DNA of 64,000 nucleotides from Filosporella fistucella (taxonomy: Eukaryota; Ascomycota; Leotiomycetes; Helotiales). The DNA lies in contig JAQJZZ010000010.1 in NCBI GenBank assembly GCA_030077755.1, positions 4,464,001 to 4,528,000 of the forward strand, given 5' to 3'. Shown piece after piece: positions 23,988 to 35,431 of this stretch. The notes under the pieces were generated by a model. The model saw only the letters and a program-made list of their open reading frames with translations. It did no database searches and was not told the DNA's origin. The position numbers and the translations under genes were made by a program. The stretch's first letter is position 1; every line of letters starts with the position of its first letter.

Positions 23988-24615
23988 TAGCGGATGGAGG
24001 GGGAAGTCGGACCGGGAGCATACTATTCTTCGTGTGGATATTGCTGGAGTTGGCTTTATTGATTTCAGTTGGAGTTTGCCTCATTGCATTTACAAGATAC
24101 CCAGATTTATTTACCTCGCTTAGATTTGCTTGGGCTTGGAGCTGGCACTCATCAATCATGTATGGAACCAAATGTACAAGTGCATGATATAGAAATTGGC
24201 CAGTCATACCGAAATACGATTGCATTGTTCATAACCACTTGGGTAACCTATCATTTGCAATCAACAACTTGGGATATGGGACCGCTAGAGGAGATGAATC
24301 AATGTACTTTGACCGTAAATCAATTGCTAGATGGCACTGATGCAGATTCACTAGTAACAGAGCTGCTACTTTTGCCTACAGAAAACAGGTGGAATTCTAA
24401 GTTTCCAGATTCCGACACAATCTCCACTCCAGTGAGGGGGGCGGCCTCCACATCTCGTTGCGCTAATGAGTATTGGGTCCGTAGTCAGGATCCACACCAA
24501 AATGCAATTGCGTGCGATTTTATGACTCGACTCCAGATTCTCAATTTGTTCGGTTCAATCAACGTTGATATCTATCAAACCTTATCCCTTCTTTACTGAT
24601 CAGAAAGTTGTCAAA
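23988..24615. other. Intergenic between two plus-strand genes
   Basis: Carries the MutL-homologue 3' UTR and the promoter of the PLP enzyme. The frame at 24069-24599 runs into the next start but has no recognisable domain. Confidence 0.55.
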
Positions 24616-25975
24616 ATGGCTTCTGCACTATCAGGACCTAAGAGGAAGGAAAATATTGAGGATCATACTCCCGATGCCGGACTCGCGAACCTGTCACTCT
24701 CCTCTAAAGCTATACACGCTGATGATTATTTGAACGCTGGACAAGATGTGGCACCTCCATTACACGTTACCACGACATTCCGGTACAACCGGGATCCTGA
24801 TAAACTGAAGGCCTGGACTGAACTCGAGGTAACCTCTTGACTCCTAAATATCGCTGAGGTCAGCTGATCATTCCCAGCCAGGAACCACTTTCGATGGACA
24901 TATCTATTCTCGCTATACTACACCAAATACTACCCGTTTCGAGTCCATCTTATCTGACATACTTAAAGGTCCAGCCTTGACTTACGCATCTGGCCTCAGT
25001 GCTTTCCATGCACTTTTGACCTTCCTTAACCCGAAGCAAATTTCCATTGGCGACGGTTACCATGGTTGTCATGGTGTCATTGGCATACATCAGAAGCTCA
25101 CGGGGCTCAAAAAGATTGATCTACACTGTCCAGCAGAGGAGCTTCAAGCTGGAGATGTGGTTCATATCGAGACCCCACTGAATCCTACTGGCACAGCATA
25201 TAATCTCAAAGCGTTTGCTGACAAAGCTCATTCAAGAGGAGCGTATCTATCTGTTGATGCTACGTTTGGCCCTCCACCACTGCAAGACCCGTTCCTATGG
25301 GGTGCAGATATTGTGATGCACAGTGGAACAAAATATGTAGGAGGTCATTCCGATATGCTTTGTGGTATTCTAGTCGTCAATCCAGAGAGAGCGGCGAAGG
25401 AGGGATGGTTTGAGAAGCTATTTGCTGAGAGACAGTTCCTTGGAAATGTGATGGGGAACATGGAAGGATGGTTGGGCATCAGAAGCGTAAGAACATTGGA
25501 GGTTAGGGTAGAACGACAAGCCGCCAATACAGCCAAATTGGTAAAGTGGTTGAATTCTGCACTGTACCAGGATAAGGACACAACTACGGACAGTGGTTCT
25601 TTAAGTCTTGAAGAAAGGCAAATTGTGAGAGGGGTATTGGAAAAGATTGAGCATGCTAGCTTGCAAGAGGATGACATCAAGGAAGGGTGGCTTCTGAGGC
25701 AAATGCCGAATGGCTTTGGCCCTGTCTTCTCAATCACGATGAAAGAGAAGAGTCTTGCACGCAGATTACCAAGCAAGCTGCGATTATTCCACCACGCCAC
25801 CAGTCTGGGTGGGGTAGAGAGCTTGATCGAATGGCGAACAATGACTGACTCAAAAGTTGACAATCGTTTGCTTCGAATCAGCATTGGGCTTGAAGGTTGG
25901 GAGGATTTGAGAGATGATTTGCTGCAGGGCTTCAAGACTCTTGCACAGGAATTACATGAAGGAAATGAGAATTAG
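24616..25975 (+). CDS. Cystathionine gamma-synthase/beta-lyase-like PLP enzyme
   Basis: Exons 24616-24828 and 24878-25975 (intron 49 bp, gtaacc..cag) give 436 residues. The splice produces KAWTELEPGTTFDGHIYSRY, which fits the Cys/Met metabolism PLP-dependent family (fold type I). Seen motifs are PPLHVTTTF near the N-terminus, TYASGLSAFHALL, VHIETPLNPTG, the aspartate stretch YLSVDATFGPP and the Schiff-base lysine in MHSGTKYVGGHSD. The GDGYHGCHGV segment resembles the yeast YHR112C-type branch rather than classic Str2/Str3, so the exact substrate (cystathionine, cysteine or other) is uncertain. The tail EWRTMTDSKVDNRLLRISIG is the usual C-terminal domain. Probably cytosolic. Confidence 0.85.
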
Positions 25976-26334
25976 ATTATAATAATACAACTATGTGAGT
26001 GTTATGAAATTAGAAGTCCTCAACTCCCTCTACATGTTAGCTTCTCAGACAGTACTTTTGATGACCTGCCCTGAAGTTACCATGACTGTCCTGCAAAAAT
26101 GTATTGATTGAGTAGACAACTCGAGCAAAAATTCAAGGCCTTAAATTGACTTCTGTTTATCTCTCAAACCCTCCTCTCTTGAGAAATTGATGGTCATCCC
26201 TCTCTCGATCTTGGTTAATCTAACGGATGTTCAACAATTATTGTTGATGGCCGTCATTGTCGAAGGCCAGGAGATAATTGCATTTACAGTTTCGCAACCA
26301 TCAAAATGAGACCACTCCAAATTTCAAACTTTCA
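25976..26334. other. Convergent intergenic region
   Basis: A 359-bp 3'-to-3' gap between the PLP enzyme and the kinase-HET gene. Nothing else seen. Confidence 0.6.
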
Positions 26335-29300
26335 TCATACAATTGTAACAATACCAACTTCCCAATGTCCCGCCCCAGAGTGGCCAGAGCGATTCGTACC
26401 CAGATCCCAGTATACTCCAACTCTTTCAAAATCTTTGGTCAAATCTGATGTCTTTTGTCTCAATAGCAACCCTGCGCCACGAAGTAGCTGCAAGCACCAA
26501 ATGTGCTTTCGTGGGTATTGAGGCTCTGGAGTCTCGCTTTCAACAGCATCCCAATGTGCGAAGGCAAATGACTGTAGATTATCGCTATTCAGTATGTCTT
26601 CTGGGCGCTTCTTGTTGATCGTGACCTTCTTCAGAAGACCTTTAATTTGCAAAAAGCCACTCAGAACGCGGCTAAACGGAGAGGAGCCAACTAGTGGAGT
26701 GGTTTGGCACTCAATTATTTCTGACTCCTCAGTCATATCTAACGTGGTAAGCGATTTTGACCATACAACTGGGGCGTCTATGGATGCCCAAGACCAAGTA
26801 GGCGCTCGATATGTCGGGCGAACGATCGGTATGGTGGCAAAATCCCTGCACCATAATATGTCATGTAGAATATTTTCCTTCCACAGTCCAGCGACGTAGG
26901 AATTGTGACTTATTTGTGCCATTCTAGAAGCTACGCCTGCAAGAGCAGGTAGCTTGTCACCAGGTACTGATAGCAGTCTTCTCGAATACTCACGAACAAT
27001 ATCTCTCCAGATTTTTGCAAATCTCGCTGATAAGGCAGAAGTACTAATCTCTGGGAGAGACTTAACGTTGTTGTGAGATTCTAGTTTCTCTGTTGAAATG
27101 TCTTCTAAATTGTTCCGAATACGACTGACGGAATCTAATGTTGAACGCTCACTAGAACACTCCCAAGCAATCTTTGTGCGCGAATAGTAAAGTATACGAC
27201 GGGAGAGTAACCGCTCCTGTAGTATCCACGCGCGATTCCACCAAGGCGATTCGAGAAGCATACTTGATGGCGAGTCGTCAACCAATGGCTCAAATGCATG
27301 AACATCTTGGTTGCAAGCCGTACATTGAGACATACTTGCCATTTCACTCGGTTTCGTATCCTGTATACATGGTTTTTTGGCTTCACGACGCTCGCCACTT
27401 CCTGCAATGCAAATGGTCAAACTACTGTGAGAGTAAATTTTGTCCATTCTTGAAATTTCCGTGGCCATCTCGTCAGGGCAATCCTGAACAATGCAAAGTG
27501 AGTCTATCCAAAGGTAGTTGAACCCCAATGCCCGTGTAATTCGCACAGCGTCCGAAAACGTATTTGACAAAGACGCTACTGAAATCCCGTCAGACATTGC
27601 TTCCAAAGTCTGGATGGTGGTTTTGAGGACATGTCCAGCACTCCAGCAATGACTTAGAGCTACGTAAGGTTTTGAGCGACAGGTCGAGGGTGCTTCCAGG
27701 TAAATTCTTGTGCTTCTGTTGTCCCCAACGTTAAGAATACGGGAGGGAGAAAATGAAGACACTGGTTGTGAACAGTGCCTGTGTGATATCCTACAAGCTT
27801 CGAGCCAGCTTCTTACAATATCCAGAGGCCCAAAGTAACAGTTTGTGTCGGAGATCACCATATATTTGTTGTCGTGTGAAGTGTGATCCTTTTTGGGATG
27901 TTTGGTGATCAGCGCATCTTCGACTTCTTGAGCGGAAGGGCGAGATCGAAAATTGTTATCCAGCATCCTGCGGATGATCGCAAGACTGGGCTGACGTGAC
28001 ACTCCAAGACAGTCGTTGATGCTCCATAAATGATCAATCCAGACTTTAACGTTTTCAGTGTTGTTGTGATATGTTGGACTTTTGGTTTTGTATCCACGGA
28101 TGATTTCGAAGGTTGACAATCTTTGCCGGTGAATTACAGTGGCCATCTCTAGGAGTACACAGCCCAAGGAATACACATCACATGCAGCAGGAATAAAATA
28201 GGCCTTTTTACTTGTCGCTAGTTCCGGAGCGCAGTACATTGGTGTGACGGTGCAAGCTATGTCCGCCGAGGCAACTTGATAGATATTCATAAACACTGCA
28301 CCACCGAAATCAGACAACATAATATGGTCGCCAGAAACCAAAATATTGCTCGGCTTGATATCCATATGGAGGCAAGATATGCTGTGCATGTATGAGACTG
28401 CAGAAATCAGGCAGCCAATCCATCTCGATAAATTGAAGTTCTGGCGCGATAGAGTTGAAGCGTCCTGCAACATGTACTCGGACAGATTGCACTCTGCAAC
28501 AGGAGACATAAGAATGGAGAGCTGATTGTCCCACCGGTAAGATGCCACGACGCTAACAATATGGACATGCTTCAAAGAGCGAAGAGCAGATATTTCTCGG
28601 TGAGCTTGTGCCAGGACTGAAGAAGTGCGGCGAGGTATCCAGACAGTTTTTCTTGCAAATAGCTGCCCCGAGGCCAGATGTGTGACAGCATCCACGGTTC
28701 CGTACGATCCAGATCCAAGATGCTTAATCGAACGAAATACATCATCGCTACCTCCAGGTCCCTTGCTCTCGGCCAATCTAGTCCATTGCCCGTTCTTTGA
28801 AGACCTTTTTACAGTCAGATCAGGCAGGTGAGTCTGACTCTCCTGGGCTTGCGTCATGATGGGAACATTTTGATTTGAAGTGCTGTCCAATAAATGACAG
28901 TCTTTTTCTTGCCCGTAGGCGTGACTAGTTCCGGAGTGTTTGGAATGCTTCTGGCTGGTAGTATACATATTGCTCCGATCACCACCTGGAGACTGGGGAT
29001 GATTGTTATTCGGGTCGTCGTCACCATCTTCATCACCAATCTCAGATTTATCATCCAGATCACCATCGGCGTCCTTGTCGTCCCCTTCATTGTCGTCATC
29101 ACTGTCATCACCTCCCATATCAGGAGGATCGTGAGGCGCACGCCAGGGGTCCTTCCAGTCAGGAAACATCCTCTTTCCTTGAACGAACTCCCGGCCAACA
29201 TGTTCACATCTGGCTTCCCAATCCGTAAAACGTTCGCCACAAAAGCCACATTGTCGTTTCCACTATGTTTGTTAGAGAGAAAAGATAATTAGGATGGTGA

Positions 29301-31001
29301 GGTGGGATGGATGTATAAGTACAATGTATATATAAGGGGCATTAGACATCACTGAGAGAAAAACTTACATCTGAGGTGATTCTTTGAAACCAGGCATCGA
29401 TATTTGCTTTACATCCATGGGTGGTGATAACATGATTCCATAGCTTGTCCTTCCGGGGGAAAAAATGGCCCTTTCGATGGGTTTTACCAACGCAGTTGAC
29501 GTGCCAAGTTGTGGGCTCTTGCTCTACCAAGTCAATCGTTCCGTGGCAAACATGGCATGCCATAAGAGGAGATGTTCCGTGAATCAAACATTCCCACCGC
29601 CTCTGGGGCCAGTGAGTTTCTTCGTGCCTTTTCCAGTCTGTAAGATTATTATTTTCTTTGACACAGTGCGAGCCGTTAGGCGCAAAGTAGGTACACTGGT
29701 ACACTTTTGTCGGGTTGTCACTCGACCCGGCTAGCTTCCGTTTCTTCATTGGTTGGACGGTGTCATCAGCGAGATGCGTTTCGTTGGATTGATATGCTGA
29801 ATCACGAAGTCGACCTAACGAGGACGTACGGGGCTGAATATTTATGAACCACTGAGCGATATGATTCATGGGTAAGTGGTGATTATCAGCAGCTATTCCT
29901 AATGCATCTAGTATTGGCAGCATTTCGTGTCTTGCCTTGATGCATTTTTCAAGTTGGTGAGGAGATATTGCCAGGAAACGCGCCAGTTCCTGCTTCCGAG
30001 TAGCGGATAACCTTCCACCGTTCTTGAGCTCCATGGTCAGATAGTCCTGGATTTTGATGAACGAACACGCGTCTAAGTTGGAAACAGCTCTTCTTTTGTT
30101 AGATCTTTGGCTGGGTACACTAGAGGGTTGCTGCAATTGGCGATGAAAGTTCATGGACTCAACAGAAGTAGTCATTCGATAGCTGCCCTGAGAATGACCT
30201 CCACTTTGGCTGTGAGAAAAGCTCCCACGATCGGGGCTAGATCGTCTAACAAGTGTATTGAACTCCGACGGGATTGTCATTGAGGGATAAGGCGAATACA
30301 TAGGATGAATATCTTGGTGATGGCCGTGGCGATCTTCGGCATTAGTGAGGAAGTCAAAGCTTCGTGACAGAGGCGGAAACGAAGGCTCGATGAATGTGTC
30401 TGTCCGAATAGATGGTTGATGAGACGCTGGTCCAAATGAATTTCTCTGAAATTGCTTGCTTGCTTCGGGAATAGGGTTGGTAGAAGTCGACGATGAGCAG
30501 GCAGAACACTTATTGCAGTAGCATTCAATCCCAACACCTGCAAGACAGATATTCCGAGAGTCTTGATTTACATGGGTATATTCTGTTTGAGCAGTAAGTG
30601 CATAGACATGAGAATTGGGATGCAACGAGCGGACTGACCATCACTACTTAAATTTCGATCAGATAAAAAACCAGGATCATTGGCTGTCTGCCGAGTTACG
30701 TTAGAATCGACTACAATATCCAGGAACCATTTGTCAGAAAAGAAATCATCTGTAGACATACTGTGAAGCCGCCCGGTTGAGTGTCATTCGGACCCGGGCA
30801 CACGAAATCGAGACGAGGCTGGCCAAGAAAGCGAGATGATAGAAGGGCAGGTTGTTCAGCTGCGCTTGAAAGATTGCCAGTCTGGTTGTGTGAATATGCC
30901 GATAGGCTAGAAATGGTAGCCTGCAAAGTCTCAGGTTCACCAAAAGGTGACTCGGGAGCTTGCTCATTTCGATCATGCGATAAGGGGCTATGATGATACA
31001 T
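26335..31001 (-). CDS. C2H2-type finger, protein kinase and HET-domain fusion protein
   Basis: Exons 31001-30762, 30687-30639, 30537-29369 and 29262-26335 give 1461 residues. The last join is strong: ITSD (gtaagt, 106 bp, aacatag) WKRQCGFCGERF rebuilds a fungal zinc-finger block that the two flanking frames each hold half of. Order: disordered N-terminus; Cys/His fingers ~375-517 (QCTYFAPNGSHC, HFFPRKDKLWNH, CGFCGERFTDW); Asp-rich linker ~538-569; kinase ~665-935 with GSGSYG, Lys691, catalytic HMDIKPSN (Asp787), DFG 804-806 and APE 831-833; then WLEACRISHRHC; HET domain ~1019-1210 with YVALSHCW, LWIDSLCIVQD and NRAWILQERLLSRR. HET domains trigger heterokaryon-incompatibility cell death (known). 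A regulator of such death is inference. Introns 1 and 2 (74 and 101 bp) are less certain. Confidence 0.8.
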
Positions 31002-32514
31002 TATGAAATACCAGAATATAGAGGAATGGGCAGATTAAAAATCAAAGTGGAATAGAAAGAGACCGCGGTGTGATTGCAAATGAAGGGAGAAAGTTTTGAA
31101 AGAGGGTCAGCGCGGGTGAAAACCAATCTAGAAACATTTTGCCATCCATGAAGCTCAGCTAGGTGTGAATCTCGCACGAGAAGACAAGAGGGCGATAGAG
31201 GGCGATAGAGGGCAGAAATAGGGCAGAAATAGGGCGAGAGGGGCAGTTGATATGCCCCGTAAGCTAAAGCGAAGACAATCGATGGAAGCAAGCTGTTACA
31301 GGAATATTAGCGGGAAAATCAAGTTGTAAATGTTCACCGACAAGGGCTACTAAGAGAATGTCTCGAAGAAGAGTGCGCCACAAATATCAGCTTGACGTGA
31401 GCTGTGTAGTCCCGAGGCATTATTGCACCTGCACCGTTTGACCTTCTATACATAAGAGAGACGATACCACCCACTTGATCAATTGCAAAGTAAACGACTC
31501 TTAAAAGTTACCGCATTTCTTTCCAAGGAGAAAGATGTTTTGCTTCCCTGTGCTTGGGAATTCACTTCCTGAAAATGCAGGAGATTGAAATAGAAGAGGG
31601 CCGTCTCCCTAACTCAAATGGACCAATGGTGCCTCACAAGAGTCGCCCGAGTGTTTGACAACGACTGTCATTGCCAGCTCTGCATGTCAGGCAGACTCGA
31701 TCGGTCTGAAAACCGATTCCATCCCCACGACTTCGGTGAGAAGAAGTGGCAAGATGCGGCTCAATTCACCAATGTTTTTGCTTGCTGATGACGTGGAATT
31801 GCGATTGAAGACCCAGGCTCCGTGAGCAACATGAGTGAAGGGCACTAGGCCGTCAGCTGGAGGGCGGACAATGTTCAAAATGCCGAGGTACTGCCCTGTC
31901 CCAGTTGCCTGATACCAAATTGCAAGACAGCCTTGTGGGGAAGTTCTCTTTGAATCACCAAAGGGTACCTAAGGTAGAGATGGCAGCAAAGCGTGTAGAA
32001 GAGGACAAATCCCACAATAAAATGAAATACAATGTGAAGATGAGATCAATCGGGATGGACAAACGGAAACAAGCAGCAATCTGTACCTGGGTACCTTGCC
32101 TTACTTAATATTGTACTGCAGCCCATTGAGACCACTTACGAGGTTCCCAGGACAGAAAACCGAATTGGGAGGAATGGAAGCGGTTTTGAATAACGAAGTC
32201 CAAATATTTAGAGGAAATTGGTACAGAATCTGGCTTGAAAATGGACTTGAATATCTCCGACTCTTTGGCTGAGTAGAAAACGTAAATATAAGGAAAGGAA
32301 TTGATCCAGGAAATTGAATTGTGCCCTGTGAAAAGTGTAGGCAATGACAGCGTACAGTACCAGTGATTTCTGACTCATAGAACACTATCTGTTGTGCAAA
32401 CCATAAGCACTCAAAAGTGGGCAAACAACATTTTGTCTCTATTTAAGCATATAACGTTTCTAAACCTAGAATGTGAATCTCGTCGTAATTCCATCTATCT
32501 GTAGGATACCCAAC
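31002..32514. other. Divergent intergenic region with short tandem repeat
   Basis: 1.5 kb between the kinase-HET gene and the MOSC gene. It holds a purine-rich repeat at 31189-31242 and TACCT/AGGTA boxes near 31964-31977 and 32083-32096. Frames at 31687-31878 and 31905-32424 are not convincing. Confidence 0.5.
31189..31242. repeat. Short tandem repeat GGGCGATAGA / GGGCAGAAATA
   Basis: Two copies of gggcgataga are followed by two copies of gggcagaaata and a partial gggcgagag, within 190-240 bp upstream of the kinase-HET start codon. All units share a GGGC(G/A)-(purine) core on the plus strand. Confidence 0.8.
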
Positions 32515-33201
32515 ATGAATTGGTTGACAGGTATTGGTGGAGTTCTGCTCCCCATCCTCTCCTCGCTGCTCATACTCTGCATCAACCCAAGAAATATTCG
32601 CATCCGGATTCGCCAGAGGTGTGGAATTGTCTTGTCAGTATCGAAGTCATCAGCTCACGACTTTTCCAAAGAACCCTGCGACTCAATCATGTTACTCGCT
32701 GGACTTGGTATAGAAGGCGATTCTCATATGGGAGAAGAAGTTCAACATCTGTTTCGAAGGAAGCAGACTCCAATCCCGCCAAATCTTCGTCAAGTCCATT
32801 TGATACATTCCGAGCTTTTCCAGGAACTTGAAAAAGAGGGCAGCAACGGAGGCGAAGGCCACATTGTGAAGCCAGGGGACTTGGGTGAGAATATCACAAC
32901 AGAGGGAATAGATCTTCTTTCTCTTGGCGTTGGTACAATGCTGCATTTCATCAATCCTGGCGGAGAGCAGAAGGCTGATCATGCTGTCATACGAGTCACT
33001 GGTTTGCGAAACCCTTGTTTTCAAATTGAGAAGTTCCAAAAGGGACTCCAGGCAAAGTGTGTGGCGAAAGATGGAAATGGTCGAATCGTTGAGCGGAAGG
33101 CTGGGATAATGACTGTAGTCGAAATTGGTGGACTCATTGAGACAGGTGCAAAAATTGTGGCAGAGGAGCCTTGGTACTTTGAAAAGATGGACCAAGTATG
33201 A
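32515..33201 (+). CDS. MOSC-domain protein
   Basis: 228 residues from the ATG at 32515, which precedes a hydrophobic segment (GIGGVLLPILSSLLILCI) that may anchor it. The MOSC core follows: LSVSKSSAHDF, GLGIEGDSH, LRQVHLIHSELFQEL, PGDLGENITTEGIDLLSLG and the conserved cysteine in RNPCFQIEKF. MOSC proteins relate to the C-terminal domain of molybdenum-cofactor sulfurase and to bacterial YiiM; many act in Moco-dependent reduction or sulfur transfer. The reaction here is not known. Upstream in-frame sequence to 32473 begins with GTG and is treated as 5' UTR. Confidence 0.85.
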   Translation: MNWLTGIGGVLLPILSSLLILCINPRNIRIRIRQRCGIVLSVSKSSAHDFSKEPCDSIMLLAGLGIEGDSHMGEEVQHLFRRKQTPIPPNLRQVHLIHSELFQELEKEGSNGGEGHIVKPGDLGENITTEGIDLLSLGVGTMLHFINPGGEQKADHAVIRVTGLRNPCFQIEKFQKGLQAKCVAKDGNGRIVERKAGIMTVVEIGGLIETGAKIVAEEPWYFEKMDQV

Positions 33202-33974
33202 GAAAGAAGTCCCACATGTTTGGTTATTGAAGTGTTTTGGTACTACCAGGGCAAAGGGCTGTCTGTTAAGGTATTATCTGTTCTCATGAAGTGCAGGAAG
33301 ACAACGGCATGAAATTTTTACAATAAACAATTTAGTGTAGGACATACCATAGCCTGATAAAGCAACATCGGAGCAAAATAGACCAAGGGTTCTTACACAC
33401 CTCGCATTACAGCATTACAAGGTTTCTCCATTGCAGAAGGACGATGATAACAATGAAGAATATTGTACTACGCATTTGAATGATGCCGAAAGTCGAAGCT
33501 GAGAATTGGATACTAAATCGTACTCAAGATACGGGCTAAAGTTGAGAGTGTATGGGGCATTTAAAGCCCGAAATAAGTTTTCGGTTGCAAAAACGAAAGG
33601 TACCTATCATTATCGGTCATGATTTGTCTTCAATTAAATTTCTGGAAGCATCTCACTAGCAGATCCAAAAGGTGATTTGGATTTGGAGCATTAGTAAGCT
33701 GTGGTGAGGCAATCCGCTAACCCTAAATAGGACCGCAACTACAAGCTCCAATATCTGAATCTTTTGCCTGCCAAACAAGCCTTCCAGCAACAGCCTCGAA
33801 GGATTTACGTCAAAGCGATCATTTCGAGATTTACATCTGTAAAGGACGCGATTATTTTCGTGGCCCAATTCTCACAAGTAAATCCAACACCTCCACGCCC
33901 TCGAAAGCCGGCGCAAACTTCCTTCTATCCTACAATTCGAATACCTCAATTCGCGACGGCTCCCAAACACAGCT
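33202..33974. other. Intergenic between MOSC and U2AF genes
   Basis: Holds the MOSC 3' end and the U2AF promoter. The leader just upstream of 33975 is C/A-rich. No gene seen. Confidence 0.6.
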
Positions 33975-34715
33975 ATGGCTAATTATCTCGCCTCCATTTT
34001 TGGCACTGAAGCCGACAAGGTCAACTGCAGTTTCTACTACAAGATCGGTGCATGCCGCCACGGCGATCGTTGTTCGAGGAAGCATGTCAAACCTTCATAC
34101 TCGCAAACCATCCTCCTCCCAAATCTATACCAGAACCCGGCTTATGATCCAAAGAACAAGATGAATGCTAGCCAGCTTCAAAATCACTTCGATGCCTTCT
34201 ATGAGGATTTTTGGTGTGAGATGTGCAAGTTCGGAGAGGTATGTTGAATTCTAGCAGCCCTTCATTCTGGGAACAATAAACTGACATATCGGTAGATTGA
34301 AGAAGTAGTCGTCTGCGACAACAACAATGACCGTATGTTCCCCTTCCTCATTATAATAATTGTTCCCGTACTGACGAATTTTACAGACCTTATCGGCAAT
34401 GTCTACGCCCGCTTCAAGTACGAAGATTCAGCCCAAAAAGCCTGCGATGCCCTCAACTCCCGCTGGTACGCCGCACGTCCCATTTATTGCGAGTTGTCAC
34501 CTGTCACCGATTTCCGCGAAGCATGCTGCAGGTTGAATAGTGGGGAAGGATGTGTACGAGGCGGCTTCTGCAATTTCATCCATAGGAAAAATCCTAGTCC
34601 AGAGTTGGATCGAGAGTTGGAGCTGAGCACAAAGAAATGGTTGAGATTGAGAGGAAGGGATGAGAGAAGTGCGAGTAGAAGTCCTAGCCCAGAGCCTACT
34701 AGAAAGCGCTACTAG
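33975..34715 (+). CDS. U2AF1: Splicing factor U2AF small subunit
   Basis: Exons 33975-34238, 34296-34332 and 34387-34715 (introns 57 and 54 bp) give 209 residues. It starts MANYLASIFGTEADKVNC and has both CCCH fingers: C-x8-C-x5-C-x3-H in CSFYYKIGACRHGDRCSRKH, and CCRLNSGEGCVRGGFCNFIH. Between them lies the UHM/RRM-like domain (VVVCDNNNDHLIGNVYARF, SRWYAARPIYCELSPVTDF). It ends in an Arg/Ser tail (RSASRSPSPEPTRKRY). It binds the 3' splice-site AG with the large subunit (known). The 37-nt second exon is short, but both joins restore the family sequence exactly. Confidence 0.95.
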
Positions 34716-35431
34716 GGTTGCATACAGGTGGCACCGGTCGAATATTAGGACAGCCTTCGAGCCGGAGGGAGATTGCATATGATTTTTAAACTGGCTGAGG
34801 AATATGGAAGGAGAAGAAAGGTGGCGGTTATTCTGGCGTTCCGGTCACCAAAGGCGGAGTTGCTTCCTTTCACCCAAAAGTGGAAAGTCTTGTAAAATAG
34901 ATGTATCCGGAAATATCATGCTTTGGTCAAAACTCTAGAACCAGTTATAAAACGAGTAGGTACCTTCCCACCTATTTGATAAATATGTGATATAGTCTAG
35001 TTACTGCGTACTTACTGCTGAGAAATTGGCCGTGTTCTATCTGAGCCCGTTTCCTTTGAAGAATATATGCCTGAAAAGAAAGACCTGTAAGAAGCTTGAA
35101 GACGACGATTAATTAGCTGCCACAGTATACATGCATGTCGCTAATACTAAAACAGAGGCTCACAGCATAGAAACGCCACACGTCTCCACCTAGCCTCGAC
35201 AGGTCTTAAAAACAACGCTTTTTACTTCATTCGCATCCTTTGCTTAGCTCTACACCCAATCTACAAAACCTACAAAGCACCACGTCCATGAAAGGTATTT
35301 GTTGAAAGTATTTACCCGTACTTTACACACAGGTTTCATGTATTAATGCAGATTGTGCATTGGTGAAGGCTGCTCGTCCATATAAAGCACAACGCCAAAC
35401 CTAGCCCAGTGTCTAACTGCCGCCATCTATC
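34716..35431. other. Convergent intergenic region
   Basis: 3' ends of U2AF and the oxysterol-binding protein gene. A gtaggtacc box lies near 34957. No gene seen. Confidence 0.6.

Noticed and set aside
24069..24599. 176-residue frame before the PLP enzyme
   Set aside because: No domain or splice partner; it lies in the promoter of the next gene.
28894..29292. Very hydrophobic 132-residue plus-strand frame
   Set aside because: It is the antisense of the Asp-rich linker (GAC/GAT read as GTC/ATC), which produces artificial Val/Ile runs.
29342..30625. Separate C2H2 zinc-finger gene upstream of a separate kinase-HET gene
   Set aside because: Its last nine codons are intronic (gtaagt onward), and the downstream frame continues upstream to an acceptor in the same phase with a matching zinc-finger half. 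One spliced gene explains both better.
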